Below, piece by piece: positions 1 to 9,317 of a DNA stretch of 64,000 nucleotides. Made by a program: the position numbers and the translations under genes. Under the pieces are notes generated by a model that saw only the letters and a program-made list of their open reading frames with translations, searched no databases and was not told where the DNA came from. This DNA comes from Acidiferrimicrobium sp. IK (GTDB lineage Bacteria > Actinomycetota > Acidimicrobiia > Acidimicrobiales > Palsa-688): positions 26,435 to 90,434 of the forward strand of contig NZ_JAIMCB010000017.1 in the NCBI RefSeq assembly GCF_025499425.1, written 5' to 3'. Each line of letters opens with the position of its first letter. Position 1 is the stretch's first letter.

Positions 1-1
1 C

Positions 2-406
2 GCGTTCGAGGCCGGCGCCGACTTCGTGACCCCGGTGCGCCCAGACACCATCGCCAAGTCGCTGGCCATCGGCAACCCGGCCGACGGCGTGTACGCCCTC
101 GACGTGGTCCGCTCATCGGGAGGCGCCCTGGCGTCGGTGACCGACGACGAGATCGTGGAGGGCATCTCGCTGTTGGCCCGCACCGAAGGGATCTTCGCCG
201 AGACCGCCGGCGGGGTCACCGTCGCCACGCTCGCCAAGCTGGCCGCTCAGGGAGTGGTCCGCTCCGACGAGCGGGTCGTCGCCTACATCACCGGCAACGG
301 GCTGAAGACCATCGACGCGGTCGCCCACCGAGCCAAGCCCACCGCCACCATCGCCCCCACCCTGGCCGCATTCGATGCCGCCGTCGACCTCGCAGGAGTC
401 CGCTGA
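2..406 (+). CDS. thrC: Threonine synthase, C-terminal part (5' end outside window)
   Basis: This is the last 134 residues of threonine synthase, the PLP enzyme that turns O-phosphohomoserine into threonine. The reading frame is open from the window edge, so the N-terminal half with the PLP lysine is not visible. Recognisable pieces are the RPDTIAKSLAIGNPADG stretch, the TAGG turn, and the TGNGLKTIDA motif near the end, which is characteristic of the family's C-terminus. The next gene, a MoaD/ThiS-like protein, starts two bases after the stop, so the two are probably translationally coupled. This thrC-moaD-groEL order also occurs in other actinobacteria (recalled, not checked). Confidence 0.88.
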   Translation, partial: AFEAGADFVTPVRPDTIAKSLAIGNPADGVYALDVVRSSGGALASVTDDEIVEGISLLARTEGIFAETAGGVTVATLAKLAAQGVVRSDERVVAYITGNGLKTIDAVAHRAKPTATIAPTLAAFDAAVDLAGVR

Positions 407-408
407 CC

Positions 409-684
409 ATGGCCGTCACCGTCCGTATCCCCACCCAGCTTCGCCCCCTGGCCGGCGGCAACAGCGAGGTCAGCGTCGAGGCGTCGACGGTGGCCGAGGC
501 GCTGAAGGCGCTCGACGTCGCCCACCCGGGCTTCCACGACCGCCTCTACGACGACAATGGCACCCTCCGCCGTTTCGTCAACGTGTTCGTGGCCGACGAG
601 GACATCCGGTTCCTCTCCGGCGTCGACTCGCCCGTCGCTCCCGGCACGACCATCTCCATCGTTCCGGCGGTGGCCGGCGGCTGA
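409..684 (+). CDS. MoaD/ThiS family ubiquitin-like sulfur carrier
   Basis: The 91-residue protein has the beta-grasp pattern of small sulfur carriers: a short first strand (AVTVRIPTQLRPLAGG), a helix with the T/SVAEALKAL pattern, and a C-terminal Gly-Gly (ending VPAVAGG) that would be adenylated and thiocarboxylated. It could serve molybdopterin, thiamine or cysteine synthesis. The thrC neighbour does not decide which, although CysO-like carriers that feed PLP cysteine synthases are a plausible comparison. The ATG follows the thrC stop by two bases. No MoeB/ThiF-type activating enzyme or CysM is visible in the window. Confidence 0.85.
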   Translation: MAVTVRIPTQLRPLAGGNSEVSVEASTVAEALKALDVAHPGFHDRLYDDNGTLRRFVNVFVADEDIRFLSGVDSPVAPGTTISIVPAVAGG

Positions 685-708
685 TCCCGGGCCGCGCCCG
701 ACAGCCGG

Positions 709-738
709 TTGACGGTAGGGCCACACAGGCGGTTAACT
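709..738 (+). promoter_or_regulatory. Putative housekeeping promoter of groEL
   Basis: TTGACG at 709-714 matches the -35 consensus in five of six positions. It is followed after 18 bases by TTAACT (733-738), a weak -10. The pair ends where the CIRCE operator begins, the usual arrangement for HrcA repression. Predicted from sequence only. Confidence 0.5.
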
Positions 739-768
739 GTTAGCACTCGACCCATGAGAGTGCTAACA
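738..768 (+). promoter_or_regulatory. CIRCE operator (HrcA binding site)
   Basis: A perfect CIRCE element: TTAGCACTC (740-748), nine-base spacer, GAGTGCTAA (758-766). The inverted repeat extends by two further bases on each side, giving 11-bp arms. CIRCE is the target of the heat-shock repressor HrcA. Its position just upstream of groEL predicts HrcA control of this chaperonin. hrcA itself is not in the window. Confidence 0.95.
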
Positions 769-782
769 GAGGGAAGAACTGA

Positions 783-2436
<1,654 letters not shown>

Positions 2437-2480
2437 TCCGAGCGGAGACCCCAAGTCTCTGATCGCTGAAATAGCTGTTC

Positions 2481-2506
2481 GATGGCGGCCCTCCGGGGCC
2501 GCCATC
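2481..2506 (+). terminator. Strong hairpin, probable groEL terminator
   Basis: GATGGCGGCCC (2481-2491) pairs perfectly with GGGCCGCCATC (2496-2506) around a UCCG tetraloop closed by C-G, a stable UNCG-type loop. There is no T-tract, as is common for actinobacterial terminators. An ATG at 2482 lies inside this stem and is therefore an unlikely start for the next gene. Confidence 0.6.
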
Positions 2507-2526
2507 GGCGCGCCTGGAGGTCTAGC

Positions 2527-3327
2527 GTGGTTGTCATGGCCGCCACCGACGACACCAGGGTGCTCCCGATGACAGGAGCACTGGCCCCGCCAACGTTCTC
2601 CAGCGTCGAGGAGGAGCGGTTGCACCGCAAGCAGAAGCTGGCGGGCGCCCTGCGCATCTTCGGCCGGTTCGGCTTCTCGGAGGGGGTGGCCGGTCACATC
2701 ACCGCCCGAGACCCCGAGCTGCCCGACCACTTCTGGGTCAACCCGTTCGGGCTCAGCTTCCGCCACATGCGGGTGTCGGACCTGATCCTGGTCAACCACC
2801 AGGGGGAGGTCGTGGAGGGTTCCAGGCCGGTCAACCCGGCCGCGTTCGCCATCCACTCGGCGATCCACGCGGCCCGCCCCGACGTCGTCGCCGCCGCGCA
2901 CAGCCACTCGGTGTACGGCAAGGCGTGGGCGTCGCTCGGCCGTCCCCTGGACCCGATCACGCAGGACGCCTGCATGTTCTACAACGACCACGTGGTCATC
3001 ACCGACGGCGCCGGGGTGGTGGCCTTCGACCCCGAAGCCGGGAAGGACATCGCCGCCGGCCTGGGATCCAACAAGGCCGCCATCCACCAGAACCACGGGC
3101 TGTTCACCGTCGGCCAGAGCGTCGACGAGGCCGCCTGGTGGTTCGTGACCATGGAGCGCTCGTGCCAGGCCCAGCTGCTGGCGGAGGCCGCCGGCACCCC
3201 GAAGCTGATCGCTCCCGAAGCGGCCCAGTACACCCGGGAGCAGACCGGCTTCCCTCACGCTGGCTGGTTCTCGTTCCAGCCGCTTTGGGATGAGATCGTG
3301 CGCAGCGACCCGGAACTGTTCGAGTGA
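2527..3327 (+). CDS. Class II aldolase/adducin family protein
   Basis: The protein of about 266 residues has the class II aldolase/adducin fold: zinc-dependent aldolases and epimerases such as L-fuculose-phosphate aldolase. The zinc-ligand pattern is visible as AAHSHSVYGKAW (two His) and a downstream NHGLFTVGQSVDEA segment with another His. A YTREQTGFPHAGWFSFQPL tail resembles the larger class II members that act on unphosphorylated or unknown substrates. GTG 2527 was chosen because GGAGGT (2516-2521) sits five bases upstream. An in-frame ATG at 2482 is inside a terminator hairpin, and ATG 2536 is farther from the Shine-Dalgarno. The substrate cannot be predicted. Confidence 0.85.
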   Translation: MVVMAATDDTRVLPMTGALAPPTFSSVEEERLHRKQKLAGALRIFGRFGFSEGVAGHITARDPELPDHFWVNPFGLSFRHMRVSDLILVNHQGEVVEGSRPVNPAAFAIHSAIHAARPDVVAAAHSHSVYGKAWASLGRPLDPITQDACMFYNDHVVITDGAGVVAFDPEAGKDIAAGLGSNKAAIHQNHGLFTVGQSVDEAAWWFVTMERSCQAQLLAEAAGTPKLIAPEAAQYTREQTGFPHAGWFSFQPLWDEIVRSDPELFE

Positions 3328-3347
3328 GCCGGCCGTAGACTCCTCGC

Positions 3348-4031
3348 GTGAGCGAAGCGTTGACCCCATCGGTGGGGTGGGGGGTCCTCCACCTGTTCTG
3401 CAAGCTGCGGCCCGACACCGACGGCGAAGCGGTGGTGTCGGCGTTGAAGGCCGCCGCCTCTGACGCCCAGCAAGTGGTGCCGTTCTCGGTGTTCGGGCAC
3501 AAGGCCGATCTCGGGATCATGGCGTTGGGTGAGGACCTGGTCCGCCTCCGGGCGTTGCAGTCCGCACTCCAGGCCGCCCGTCTCGAGGTCGCCGACTCTT
3601 ACCTGTCGCTCACCGAGGTGTCGGAGTACGCCAAGGGCATGCCCCCCGAGCATCTCGAGGCTCGCCTCCACCCGGTCCTGCCCCCCGCCGGCAAGCGGGC
3701 GATCTGCTTCTACCCGATGTCCAAGCGGCGGGGCGACCAGGACAACTGGTACACACTCGACTTCGAGTCCCGCAAGGCTTTGATGATGGACCACGGCAAG
3801 TCCGGGCGAACCTTCTCCGGCCGGATCGTCCAGTTGATCACCGGTTCCACCGGTCTCGACGACTACGAGTGGGGGGTCACCCTCTTCGGCCAGCGGCCCG
3901 ACGACTTGAAGGACTGCGTGTACACGATGCGCTTCGACGAGGCGTCCGCCAAGTACGCGGAGTTCGGGCGCTTCTACACCGGGGTGATCGGCGACATCGA
4001 CGAGGTGGCCGCTTTGGTCGGTCTGGTCTGA
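3348..4031 (+). CDS. hemQ: Coproheme decarboxylase HemQ (chlorite dismutase family)
   Basis: This 227-residue enzyme belongs to the chlorite-dismutase-like ChdC/HemQ family, which converts iron-coproporphyrin III to haem b in Gram-positive bacteria. The YPMSKRR block followed by NWYTL (Tyr135) matches the catalytic tyrosine region. MMDHGKSGR contains the proximal haem-ligand histidine (His149). No distal chlorite-dismutase signature was recognised, so a decarboxylase role is more likely. Together with hemE and hemY/cgoX at 25.6-28.0 kb, it indicates the coproporphyrin-dependent haem route. GTG start. The AlaX gene begins 13 bases after the stop. Confidence 0.92.
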   Translation: MSEALTPSVGWGVLHLFCKLRPDTDGEAVVSALKAAASDAQQVVPFSVFGHKADLGIMALGEDLVRLRALQSALQAARLEVADSYLSLTEVSEYAKGMPPEHLEARLHPVLPPAGKRAICFYPMSKRRGDQDNWYTLDFESRKALMMDHGKSGRTFSGRIVQLITGSTGLDDYEWGVTLFGQRPDDLKDCVYTMRFDEASAKYAEFGRFYTGVIGDIDEVAALVGLV

Positions 4032-4044
4032 CCGGACACCGGCG

Positions 4045-4761
4045 GTGAGCACGGAACTGCTGTACCTGCGAGACGCGTATCTCCGCGACGTCGAGGCGAC
4101 GGTGGTCGGGCTGGACCACGAAAGGCGCCGGGTAGCCCTCGACCGGACGGTCTTCTACCCGACCGGCGGCGGGCAGGCCCACGACACCGGCACCTTGGCC
4201 GGGATGCCGGTCATCGACGTGCGCAAGGAAGCCGACCAGGTGTGGCACACCCTCGGCGGCGGGGACTCCCTACCAGCCGCCGGGACGGCCGTGCGCGGAG
4301 AGATCGACTGGGAGCGGCGCCACCAGCTCATGCGCACCCACACCGCCCTCCACGTGTTGTGCGGGGTGATCTGGAACGAGTGGGGTACCCCGGTGACCGG
4401 CGGCAACATGGAGCCGCTGTCCGCCCGGATGGACTTCGAGTTCGACCCGCTCCCCGAAGGCTTCGGTCCCCGGGTTGAGGCGCTGGTCAACGCCGAGCTG
4501 GAGGCCGACCGGCCGATCGAGGTGAGCTTCTTGCCTCGCGCTGCCGCCGTCGCCGACCAGGACCTGATCCGCACCAAGGTCAGCTTGATCCCGGCGACTG
4601 TCCCCGAGATCCGGGTGGTCGACATCGTCGGCCTGGACAAGCAGGCAGACGGCGGCACCCACGTGCGCAGCACCGGCGAGGTGGGGCGGGTCGTGGTGGT
4701 CAAGACCGAGTCGAAGGGCAAGGGCAACAAGCGCATCCGGCTGCAGGTCGTAGACCGCTAG
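4045..4761 (+). CDS. AlaX-type alanyl-tRNA editing protein
   Basis: A free-standing relative of the AlaRS editing domain (238 residues) that hydrolyses mischarged Ser- or Gly-tRNA(Ala). It has FYPTGGGQ near the N-terminus, the zinc motif HTALH (His99, His103) and the second motif DGGTHVRSTGEVG. In AlaRS the second motif usually starts with Cys (CGGTH). Here that position is Asp, a variant I believe occurs in several bacterial AlaX proteins. The length and a C-terminal segment beyond the zinc motif suggest an AlaX-M-like form without the catalytic synthetase. GTG start at 4045, closely following hemQ. Confidence 0.85.
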   Translation: MSTELLYLRDAYLRDVEATVVGLDHERRRVALDRTVFYPTGGGQAHDTGTLAGMPVIDVRKEADQVWHTLGGGDSLPAAGTAVRGEIDWERRHQLMRTHTALHVLCGVIWNEWGTPVTGGNMEPLSARMDFEFDPLPEGFGPRVEALVNAELEADRPIEVSFLPRAAAVADQDLIRTKVSLIPATVPEIRVVDIVGLDKQADGGTHVRSTGEVGRVVVVKTESKGKGNKRIRLQVVDR

Positions 4762-4847
4762 CCGCCCCGGGCCGGGACGCACGCAGCGGCCGCGGTGGCA
4801 GGAAGGGCGCTCGCCGTCGCCGCCGGCGTGCGCCTAGCCTGCATCCG

Positions 4848-5681
4848 GTGAAGACCGATCTGCCGCCTTTGCCCGCGGCGAGCGACTCCCTCGACGCGCT
4901 GCGCGCTGGTCTGGGGGGTCTGGGACGGGTGGTCGTGGCGTTCTCGGGTGGCGTCGACTCGGCGCTGCTCGCCCGCGTCGCTCACGACACGCTCGGCGCC
5001 GACGCCGTTTTGGCGGTTACGGCGGTGTCCCCGTCGCTGGCGCCGTCGGAGCTGGCGGACTGCCGGCGGCTGGCCGCCGAGTGGGGTTTGCGGTGGGTAG
5101 CGGTCGACACCGACGAGGCGTCGCGCCCCGGGTATGTCGCCAACGGCGCGGATCGCTGCTACCACTGCAAGTCTGAGCTGATGGCGGCTCTGGTCCCGCT
5201 GGCCGCCGCCGAGGGCGCGACGGTGGTGCTCGGCGTGAACCTCGACGACTTGGGTGACCACCGCCCCGGGCAGCGGGCCGCGGCCGAGGCCGGCGCCCGG
5301 TTCCCGTACGTCGAGGCCGGGCTGTCCAAGGCCGACGTCAGGGAAGCCGCCCGCCGGCTGGGGCTCGACGTGTGGGACAAGCCGGCGGCCGCCTGCCTGG
5401 CGTCGCGGGTGCCCTACGGCACGCCGGTGACGCTCGGCACCCTCGGGCGCGTCGCCCAGGCCGAGGAGCGCCTGCACGGGCTGGGATTCCGGCAGGTCAG
5501 GGTCCGTCACTACGGCGACCTGGCCCGCCTGGAGGTGGAAGTGGCCGACCTCGAGCGGGCCGTGGCCGCGCGGAGAGCGATCGTCGACGCGGTGCGGTCG
5601 GCCGGGTACTCCTATGTCACCCTCGACCTCGAGGGGTTCCGCTCCGGCAACCTCAACCAGTCCCTGACACCCGGTTCCTAG
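4848..5681 (+). CDS. larE: LarE, ATP-dependent sacrificial sulfur transferase
   Basis: An N-type PP-loop protein of 277 residues. SGGVDS (34-39) is the ATP-pyrophosphatase motif, CYHCKSE (about 104-110) is the conserved Cys pair region, and KPAAACLASRVPYG carries Cys183. The last corresponds to the cysteine that donates sulfur in the synthesis of the nickel-pincer nucleotide cofactor of lactate racemase. LarB and LarC, the other cofactor-assembly proteins, are not in the window, nor is a LarA racemase. The protein may therefore work with distant partners or in another sulfur-transfer role. GTG start at 4848. The stop directly abuts the next gene. Confidence 0.88.
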   Translation: MKTDLPPLPAASDSLDALRAGLGGLGRVVVAFSGGVDSALLARVAHDTLGADAVLAVTAVSPSLAPSELADCRRLAAEWGLRWVAVDTDEASRPGYVANGADRCYHCKSELMAALVPLAAAEGATVVLGVNLDDLGDHRPGQRAAAEAGARFPYVEAGLSKADVREAARRLGLDVWDKPAAACLASRVPYGTPVTLGTLGRVAQAEERLHGLGFRQVRVRHYGDLARLEVEVADLERAVAARRAIVDAVRSAGYSYVTLDLEGFRSGNLNQSLTPGS

Positions 5682-5690
5682 GCGCCTGCC

Positions 5691-6317
5691 CTGCGCAAGC
5701 TCCTGGCTCTGGGGATCGTCGCCGCGCTCGTCGTGGTCCTGGGCGTGGCCGATGTCGTCGTCCGCCACACCGTCGAGGCCGACATCGCCAAGCACATCGA
5801 GGCGCAGGTTCCGGGCACCAGCGCCTCGGTGCGCATCTCGTCGTGGCCGTTCGTCGGGCGGCTGGCCGCGTCCGGCACCGTCCCTGACCTCCGGGCCCAG
5901 GTCAGCGGGGTCAAGATCGGGCCTTTCGCGGTGGACTCGGTGGACATCGTGGTACAAGACATCAAGGTGTCACGCTCCGATCTCGCTCGCGGCAAGGTGG
6001 TCTTGAAGTCGATCCGGACCGCGGCCATCGAGGCCGTCATTTCCCAACAGTCCCTCGACAGCGGCCTCGGGCTGCCCGTCACGCTCGGCGCCGGGACCGT
6101 CGGTCTGGCCGGCGTGCAAGCCGCGGCTCGGGTGGCCGTGTCCTCCGACCGGCTCACCATCAGCGTGCCGCCGCTGCCGGCCATCACCCTGCCGCTCCTG
6201 CCCACCGCGCTGCTTCCTTGCAGCGCCAACGCGGTCATCAGCGTCGGGCAGATCACGCTGTCGTGCACCACCTCCTCGATCCCGCCGGCGCTGCTCGCCG
6301 CGGCCGCCGCCGGGTAG
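5691..6317 (+). CDS. LmeA-like (DUF2993) phospholipid-binding envelope protein
   Basis: The protein (about 208 residues) resembles DUF2993/LmeA, periplasmic lipid-binding proteins implicated in lipomannan maturation in mycobacteria. Typical features are the VRISSWPFVGRLAASG segment, the IGPFAVDSVDIVV strand, and a C-terminal SVPPLPAITLPLLP repeat-like strand. The only ordinary start codon, GTG 5733, would remove most of the membrane anchor. An in-frame CTG at 5691 instead gives LRKLLALGIVAALVVVLGVA, a textbook positively charged signal anchor. The larE stop at 5679-5681 is in the same frame, so no start farther upstream is possible. CTG is therefore the preferred start. Confidence 0.75.
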   Translation: MRKLLALGIVAALVVVLGVADVVVRHTVEADIAKHIEAQVPGTSASVRISSWPFVGRLAASGTVPDLRAQVSGVKIGPFAVDSVDIVVQDIKVSRSDLARGKVVLKSIRTAAIEAVISQQSLDSGLGLPVTLGAGTVGLAGVQAAARVAVSSDRLTISVPPLPAITLPLLPTALLPCSANAVISVGQITLSCTTSSIPPALLAAAAAG

Positions 6318-6322
6318 CAACC

Positions 6323-6802
6323 GTGGAGGACTACACCCAGGCGCTGACCGACTACGGCGAGGCGTTGGCCGACGGCGTGGAGGAGGCGATGCCCGCGTGG
6401 GTGCGGACCTCGGTGACCCGGATCGTGGCGGCGTGGGCCGGTGGCTCGTGGGCCGGGGCCCTCGACCGGGAGACGGCCGCGGCCACCGACGCGGCCGGTG
6501 AGGCCGCCGCCGCAGAGGTCGGAGCCGCGCTGCGGGCGCTGGTGCGCGCCGACGTCGACGCTCAGCGCAGCACGCCGCTCACGATCGTCCGGGGCGCGGT
6601 GCGCTGGCCGACGGGCGTGCTGCGAGCCGTCGGCGTGCCGCCCGTCGAGCGCGGCGAGTTCGAGGCGTCGGTGTTCCCCGACGACGACTACGGCTTGACC
6701 CCGGCGTCGCTGGCCGACCTCGACCCCCGACTCGGCGAACTGGCCATCGCGTGGGGCGCAGCCAAGGCCTGGGTGCACAAGCGGCGCCACTCCGGCGCTT
6801 GA
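6323..6802 (+). CDS. Conserved hypothetical protein, 159 aa
   Basis: I do not recognise this family. The protein is Ala-rich and probably mostly helical, with a WVRTSVTRIVAAWAG segment near the N-terminus, an acidic FPDDDYGLTPASLADLDP turn and a basic end (KAWVHKRRHSG). There is no signal peptide and no clear membrane span. GTG 6323 starts five bases after the stop of the LmeA-like gene, and the coding frame makes sense from there. The two are probably co-transcribed with larE. Confidence 0.6.
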   Translation: MEDYTQALTDYGEALADGVEEAMPAWVRTSVTRIVAAWAGGSWAGALDRETAAATDAAGEAAAAEVGAALRALVRADVDAQRSTPLTIVRGAVRWPTGVLRAVGVPPVERGEFEASVFPDDDYGLTPASLADLDPRLGELAIAWGAAKAWVHKRRHSGA

Positions 6803-6832
6803 GCCGCCGCCGTCAGCGAACACCCCGGCGAG

Positions 6833-7099
6833 TCACCGGCGTTTGCGGGGCTTCTTGCGCTTCGCCGGCGGCAGGTCGATGAGACCGTCGGCGGTGTTGC
6901 TCATCGGCTGGGCCGGCGCCTGGGCCCAGCCGGCGGCAGAAAGAGAGCGACCTTCGAAGAACAGGCAGCCGTCGGGGCACGCGAAAGGGTCCTGCGAGTT
7001 GGCTCCGACCCGGCAACGCTGCACCACCTCCCCCGACGGGGTGCTCCGCGCCAGGTAGTGCCGGCAGTCCTGGCGGACAGCGGGGGGATCGGTCGCCAT
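6833..7099 (-). CDS. Small four-cysteine protein with basic tail
   Basis: An 88-residue protein with four cysteines in the pattern C12-x16-C29-x11-C41-x3-C45, followed by a linker and a strongly basic C-terminus (KRKKPRKRR). The spacing suggests metal binding, zinc or an iron-sulfur cluster, but no named family comes to mind with certainty. The start is the ATG at 7099. Longer in-frame extensions upstream have poor coding character and overlap the promoter side of the divergent flavoprotein gene. The basic tail could bind nucleic acid. It converges on the preceding hypothetical gene. Confidence 0.6.
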   Translation of the reverse strand: MATDPPAVRQDCRHYLARSTPSGEVVQRCRVGANSQDPFACPDGCLFFEGRSLSAAGWAQAPAQPMSNTADGLIDLPPAKRKKPRKRR

Positions 7100-7181
7100 G
7101 GCCACATGATCCCACGCCGTGCCCGCCCTCCCCGCGCGCCGGTGCACCTCGAGCCCCGGCGCTGGGCCGTAGGCTTCGCGG

Positions 7182-8522
7182 ATGGGAACACGCCTGCTCG
7201 TCATCGGCGGGGACGCAGCCGGTATGGCAGCGGCCTCCGTTGCTCGCCGCCGCCGGCCCGACATGGAGATCGTCGCGGTCGAGCGGGGAGGGTGGACCAG
7301 CTACTCCGCCTGCGGTATCCCGTACCTGGTCGGCGGGTCGGTCGATTCGGTTGACGCCTTGGTGGCGCGCCGACCCGACCAGTTCCGGGCTATGCGCATC
7401 GACATGCGCGTCGAGCACGAGGTGAAATCGATCGACCTCGACGCTCGCACCGCGGAAGTCCACAACCTGGCGCATGGGCGGACCTACTCGCTCGGGTTCG
7501 ACCTCCTGCACCTAGCCACCGGGTCCTCCCCGATGCGCCCCGCGGTGCCGGGCATCGACGCCCCCCACGTCCACGGCGTGCAAACCCTGAACGACGCGCA
7601 GCGTCTCCTCGACGACATCAAGTCCCGCCGGCCCGAGCACGTCGTGGTCGTCGGCGGCGGCTACATCGGCCTCGAGCTGGCGGAGGCGTTCGTGTCGAGG
7701 GGCGCCAGCGTCACGATCATCGACGCCGCCCCCGAGGTGATGCACACGCTGGACCCGGACATGGGCGCCCTCGTCGGGCGTGCCCTGCGAGCCACGGGCG
7801 TAACCCTCCGCCTCGGCGAGGCGCTGCTCGGCGTGGAGGACGGGGAGGTGGTCACCTCGCAGGGGACCATCCCCGCCGACCTGGTCGTTCTCGGCACCGG
7901 CGTCCGACCCAACAGCGACTTGGCCCAGGCCGCCGGGGTGGCCCTTGGCGTCAACGACGCGGTCGTCGTCGACCGCCAGCAGCGCACCTCGGTGGAGGGA
8001 GTGTGGGCGGCGGGGGACTGCTGCCAGTCGATCCACCGGATCTCCGGCCGGCCAGTCCACCAGGCCCTCGGCACGGTCGCCAACAAGCAGGGCAGGGTCG
8101 CCGGTCTCACCATCTCGGGAAGCTACGCCACCTTCCCCGGGGTCGTCGGCACCGCGGTGACCCGCCTGTGCGACATCGAGATCGGCCGCACCGGGCTCAG
8201 TGTCACAGAGGCGACCGTCGCCGGGTTCGACGTGGTCAGCGCCAAGATCGAGACCACCACCAACAGCAGCTATCTGCCGTCGGCTCGGCCGGTCACGGTC
8301 AAGATGGTCGCCGAGGCCCGGACCGGGCGGCTGCTCGGCGTTCAGATCGTCGGTGGTCCCGGCGCGGCCAAGCGAGTCGACGTGGTGGCGGTCGCGGCCG
8401 GCGAGGGGATGGACGCCGAGGACCTGCTGATGGCCGATCTCGGTTACGCCCCGCCGTTCTCCTCGGTGTGGGACCCCCTGCAGGTCGCGGCGCGCCAGAT
8501 CGTGGCGCAGCTCTCCGCCTGA
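7182..8522 (+). CDS. CoA-disulfide reductase / NADH oxidase-like flavoprotein
   Basis: A 446-residue pyridine nucleotide-disulfide oxidoreductase with a single redox cysteine. The N-terminal FAD motif is VIGGDAAGMAAAS and the NAD(P)H-binding motif is VVVGGGYIGLELAEAF. The second FAD motif is GVWAAGDCC, followed by a C-terminal dimerisation domain. Cys44 in the SYSACGIPY motif is the hallmark of the CoA-disulfide reductase/NADH oxidase subgroup, where the cysteine cycles through a mixed disulfide with CoA. The exact substrate (CoA disulfide, polysulfide, O2) is not determined by sequence. ATG start; monocistronic, with a hairpin downstream. Confidence 0.88.
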   Translation: MGTRLLVIGGDAAGMAAASVARRRRPDMEIVAVERGGWTSYSACGIPYLVGGSVDSVDALVARRPDQFRAMRIDMRVEHEVKSIDLDARTAEVHNLAHGRTYSLGFDLLHLATGSSPMRPAVPGIDAPHVHGVQTLNDAQRLLDDIKSRRPEHVVVVGGGYIGLELAEAFVSRGASVTIIDAAPEVMHTLDPDMGALVGRALRATGVTLRLGEALLGVEDGEVVTSQGTIPADLVVLGTGVRPNSDLAQAAGVALGVNDAVVVDRQQRTSVEGVWAAGDCCQSIHRISGRPVHQALGTVANKQGRVAGLTISGSYATFPGVVGTAVTRLCDIEIGRTGLSVTEATVAGFDVVSAKIETTTNSSYLPSARPVTVKMVAEARTGRLLGVQIVGGPGAAKRVDVVAVAAGEGMDAEDLLMADLGYAPPFSSVWDPLQVAARQIVAQLSA

Positions 8523-8541
8523 TCCCGGCCCGGCCTGCGCG

Positions 8542-8567
8542 CCGGCGCCGCGGTGGCGCGGCGCCGG
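8542..8567 (+). terminator. GC-rich hairpin, probable terminator
   Basis: CCGGCGCCGCG (8542-8552) pairs perfectly with CGCGGCGCCGG (8557-8567) around a GTGG loop, 20 bases after the flavoprotein stop. There is no T-tract. It resembles the other T-less terminators of this chromosome. Confidence 0.5.
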
Positions 8568-8605
8568 GTGTCAGTGCTCGCTGCCCGACGGATAGCCTCA
8601 GATCG

Positions 8606-9295
8606 ATGGCAGATTCCCACGCGACCGAAGCGGACCTGGTCCGCTGGAGCGAGGCGCTGGCTGCGATCGCCCGCACCGGGCTCGGGTTCACGCAGAGCCT
8701 CTACGAGCAGGAGCGCTTCGAAGAGGTTCTCAACGTGGCCGCCGAGATCAGGATGGCCGCCGGCCGGGACGACCATCGCAACGGCCCGGCCGACCTCGTC
8801 GAGGGGTGGCTCGACAGCGTCGGCCACGGCGTGGCCGGCTACGTCACCCCGAAGGTCGCGGTGGGCGCCGTGGTCGGCAACGACCGCGGCGAGATCCTGC
8901 TGATCAAGCGGGGTGACTCGGGCGTGTGGCTCTACCCGACGGGATGGGCCGACGTCGGCTACTCCGCATCCGAGGTGGTCGTCAAGGAGGTCCTCGAGGA
9001 GACCGGCATCGAGGCCGAGCCGGTCCGGGTGATCGCCATACTCGACGGGTTGCGGCTCGGGGCGAGGGGACTGCCGTTCTACTCCCTCGTGTTCCACTGC
9101 CGGGCCGTCGGCGGTCGGATCAACCCCCACCCCCTCGAGGTGCAAGACGTCGGCTGGTTCGCCGAGGACGACCTGCCCGAACCCCTCGCCGGCGCCGACC
9201 GCTGGAAGGACCAGGCATTCGCCGCCATCCGCGGCGAACCGGTGGAGGTCCTCTACGACGCGCCGCGCCGGCCGGCCTGGCGCGGCGACGAGTAG
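8606..9295 (+). CDS. NUDIX hydrolase with N-terminal helical domain
   Basis: A 229-residue protein. The first 75 or so residues form a helical N-terminal domain of the kind found in a NUDIX subgroup (NUDIX_N_2-like), followed by the NUDIX fold from VAVGAVVGNDRGEILLIKRG. The NUDIX box runs GWADVGYSASEVVVKEVLEE, then TGI, and retains the metal-binding EE pair. The usual first Glu is Tyr and Arg is Lys. Such proteins hydrolyse nucleoside diphosphate derivatives such as ADP-ribose, but the substrate is not predictable here. The ATG at 8606 gives the expected N-terminus; upstream in-frame sequence lies under the previous gene's 3' end. Confidence 0.86.
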   Translation: MADSHATEADLVRWSEALAAIARTGLGFTQSLYEQERFEEVLNVAAEIRMAAGRDDHRNGPADLVEGWLDSVGHGVAGYVTPKVAVGAVVGNDRGEILLIKRGDSGVWLYPTGWADVGYSASEVVVKEVLEETGIEAEPVRVIAILDGLRLGARGLPFYSLVFHCRAVGGRINPHPLEVQDVGWFAEDDLPEPLAGADRWKDQAFAAIRGEPVEVLYDAPRRPAWRGDE

Positions 9296-9317
9296 CACCC
9301 TGCGACTGGTATCCCAG

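Noticed and set aside
2482..2526. Upstream ATG start for the class II aldolase
   Set aside because: It lies inside a terminator hairpin and lacks a ribosome binding site. GTG 2527 has a well-spaced GGAGGT.
4848..6317. LarE-LmeA fusion by stop-codon readthrough
   Set aside because: The frames match across the TAG, but the downstream part begins with a complete signal anchor, so a separate start is simpler.
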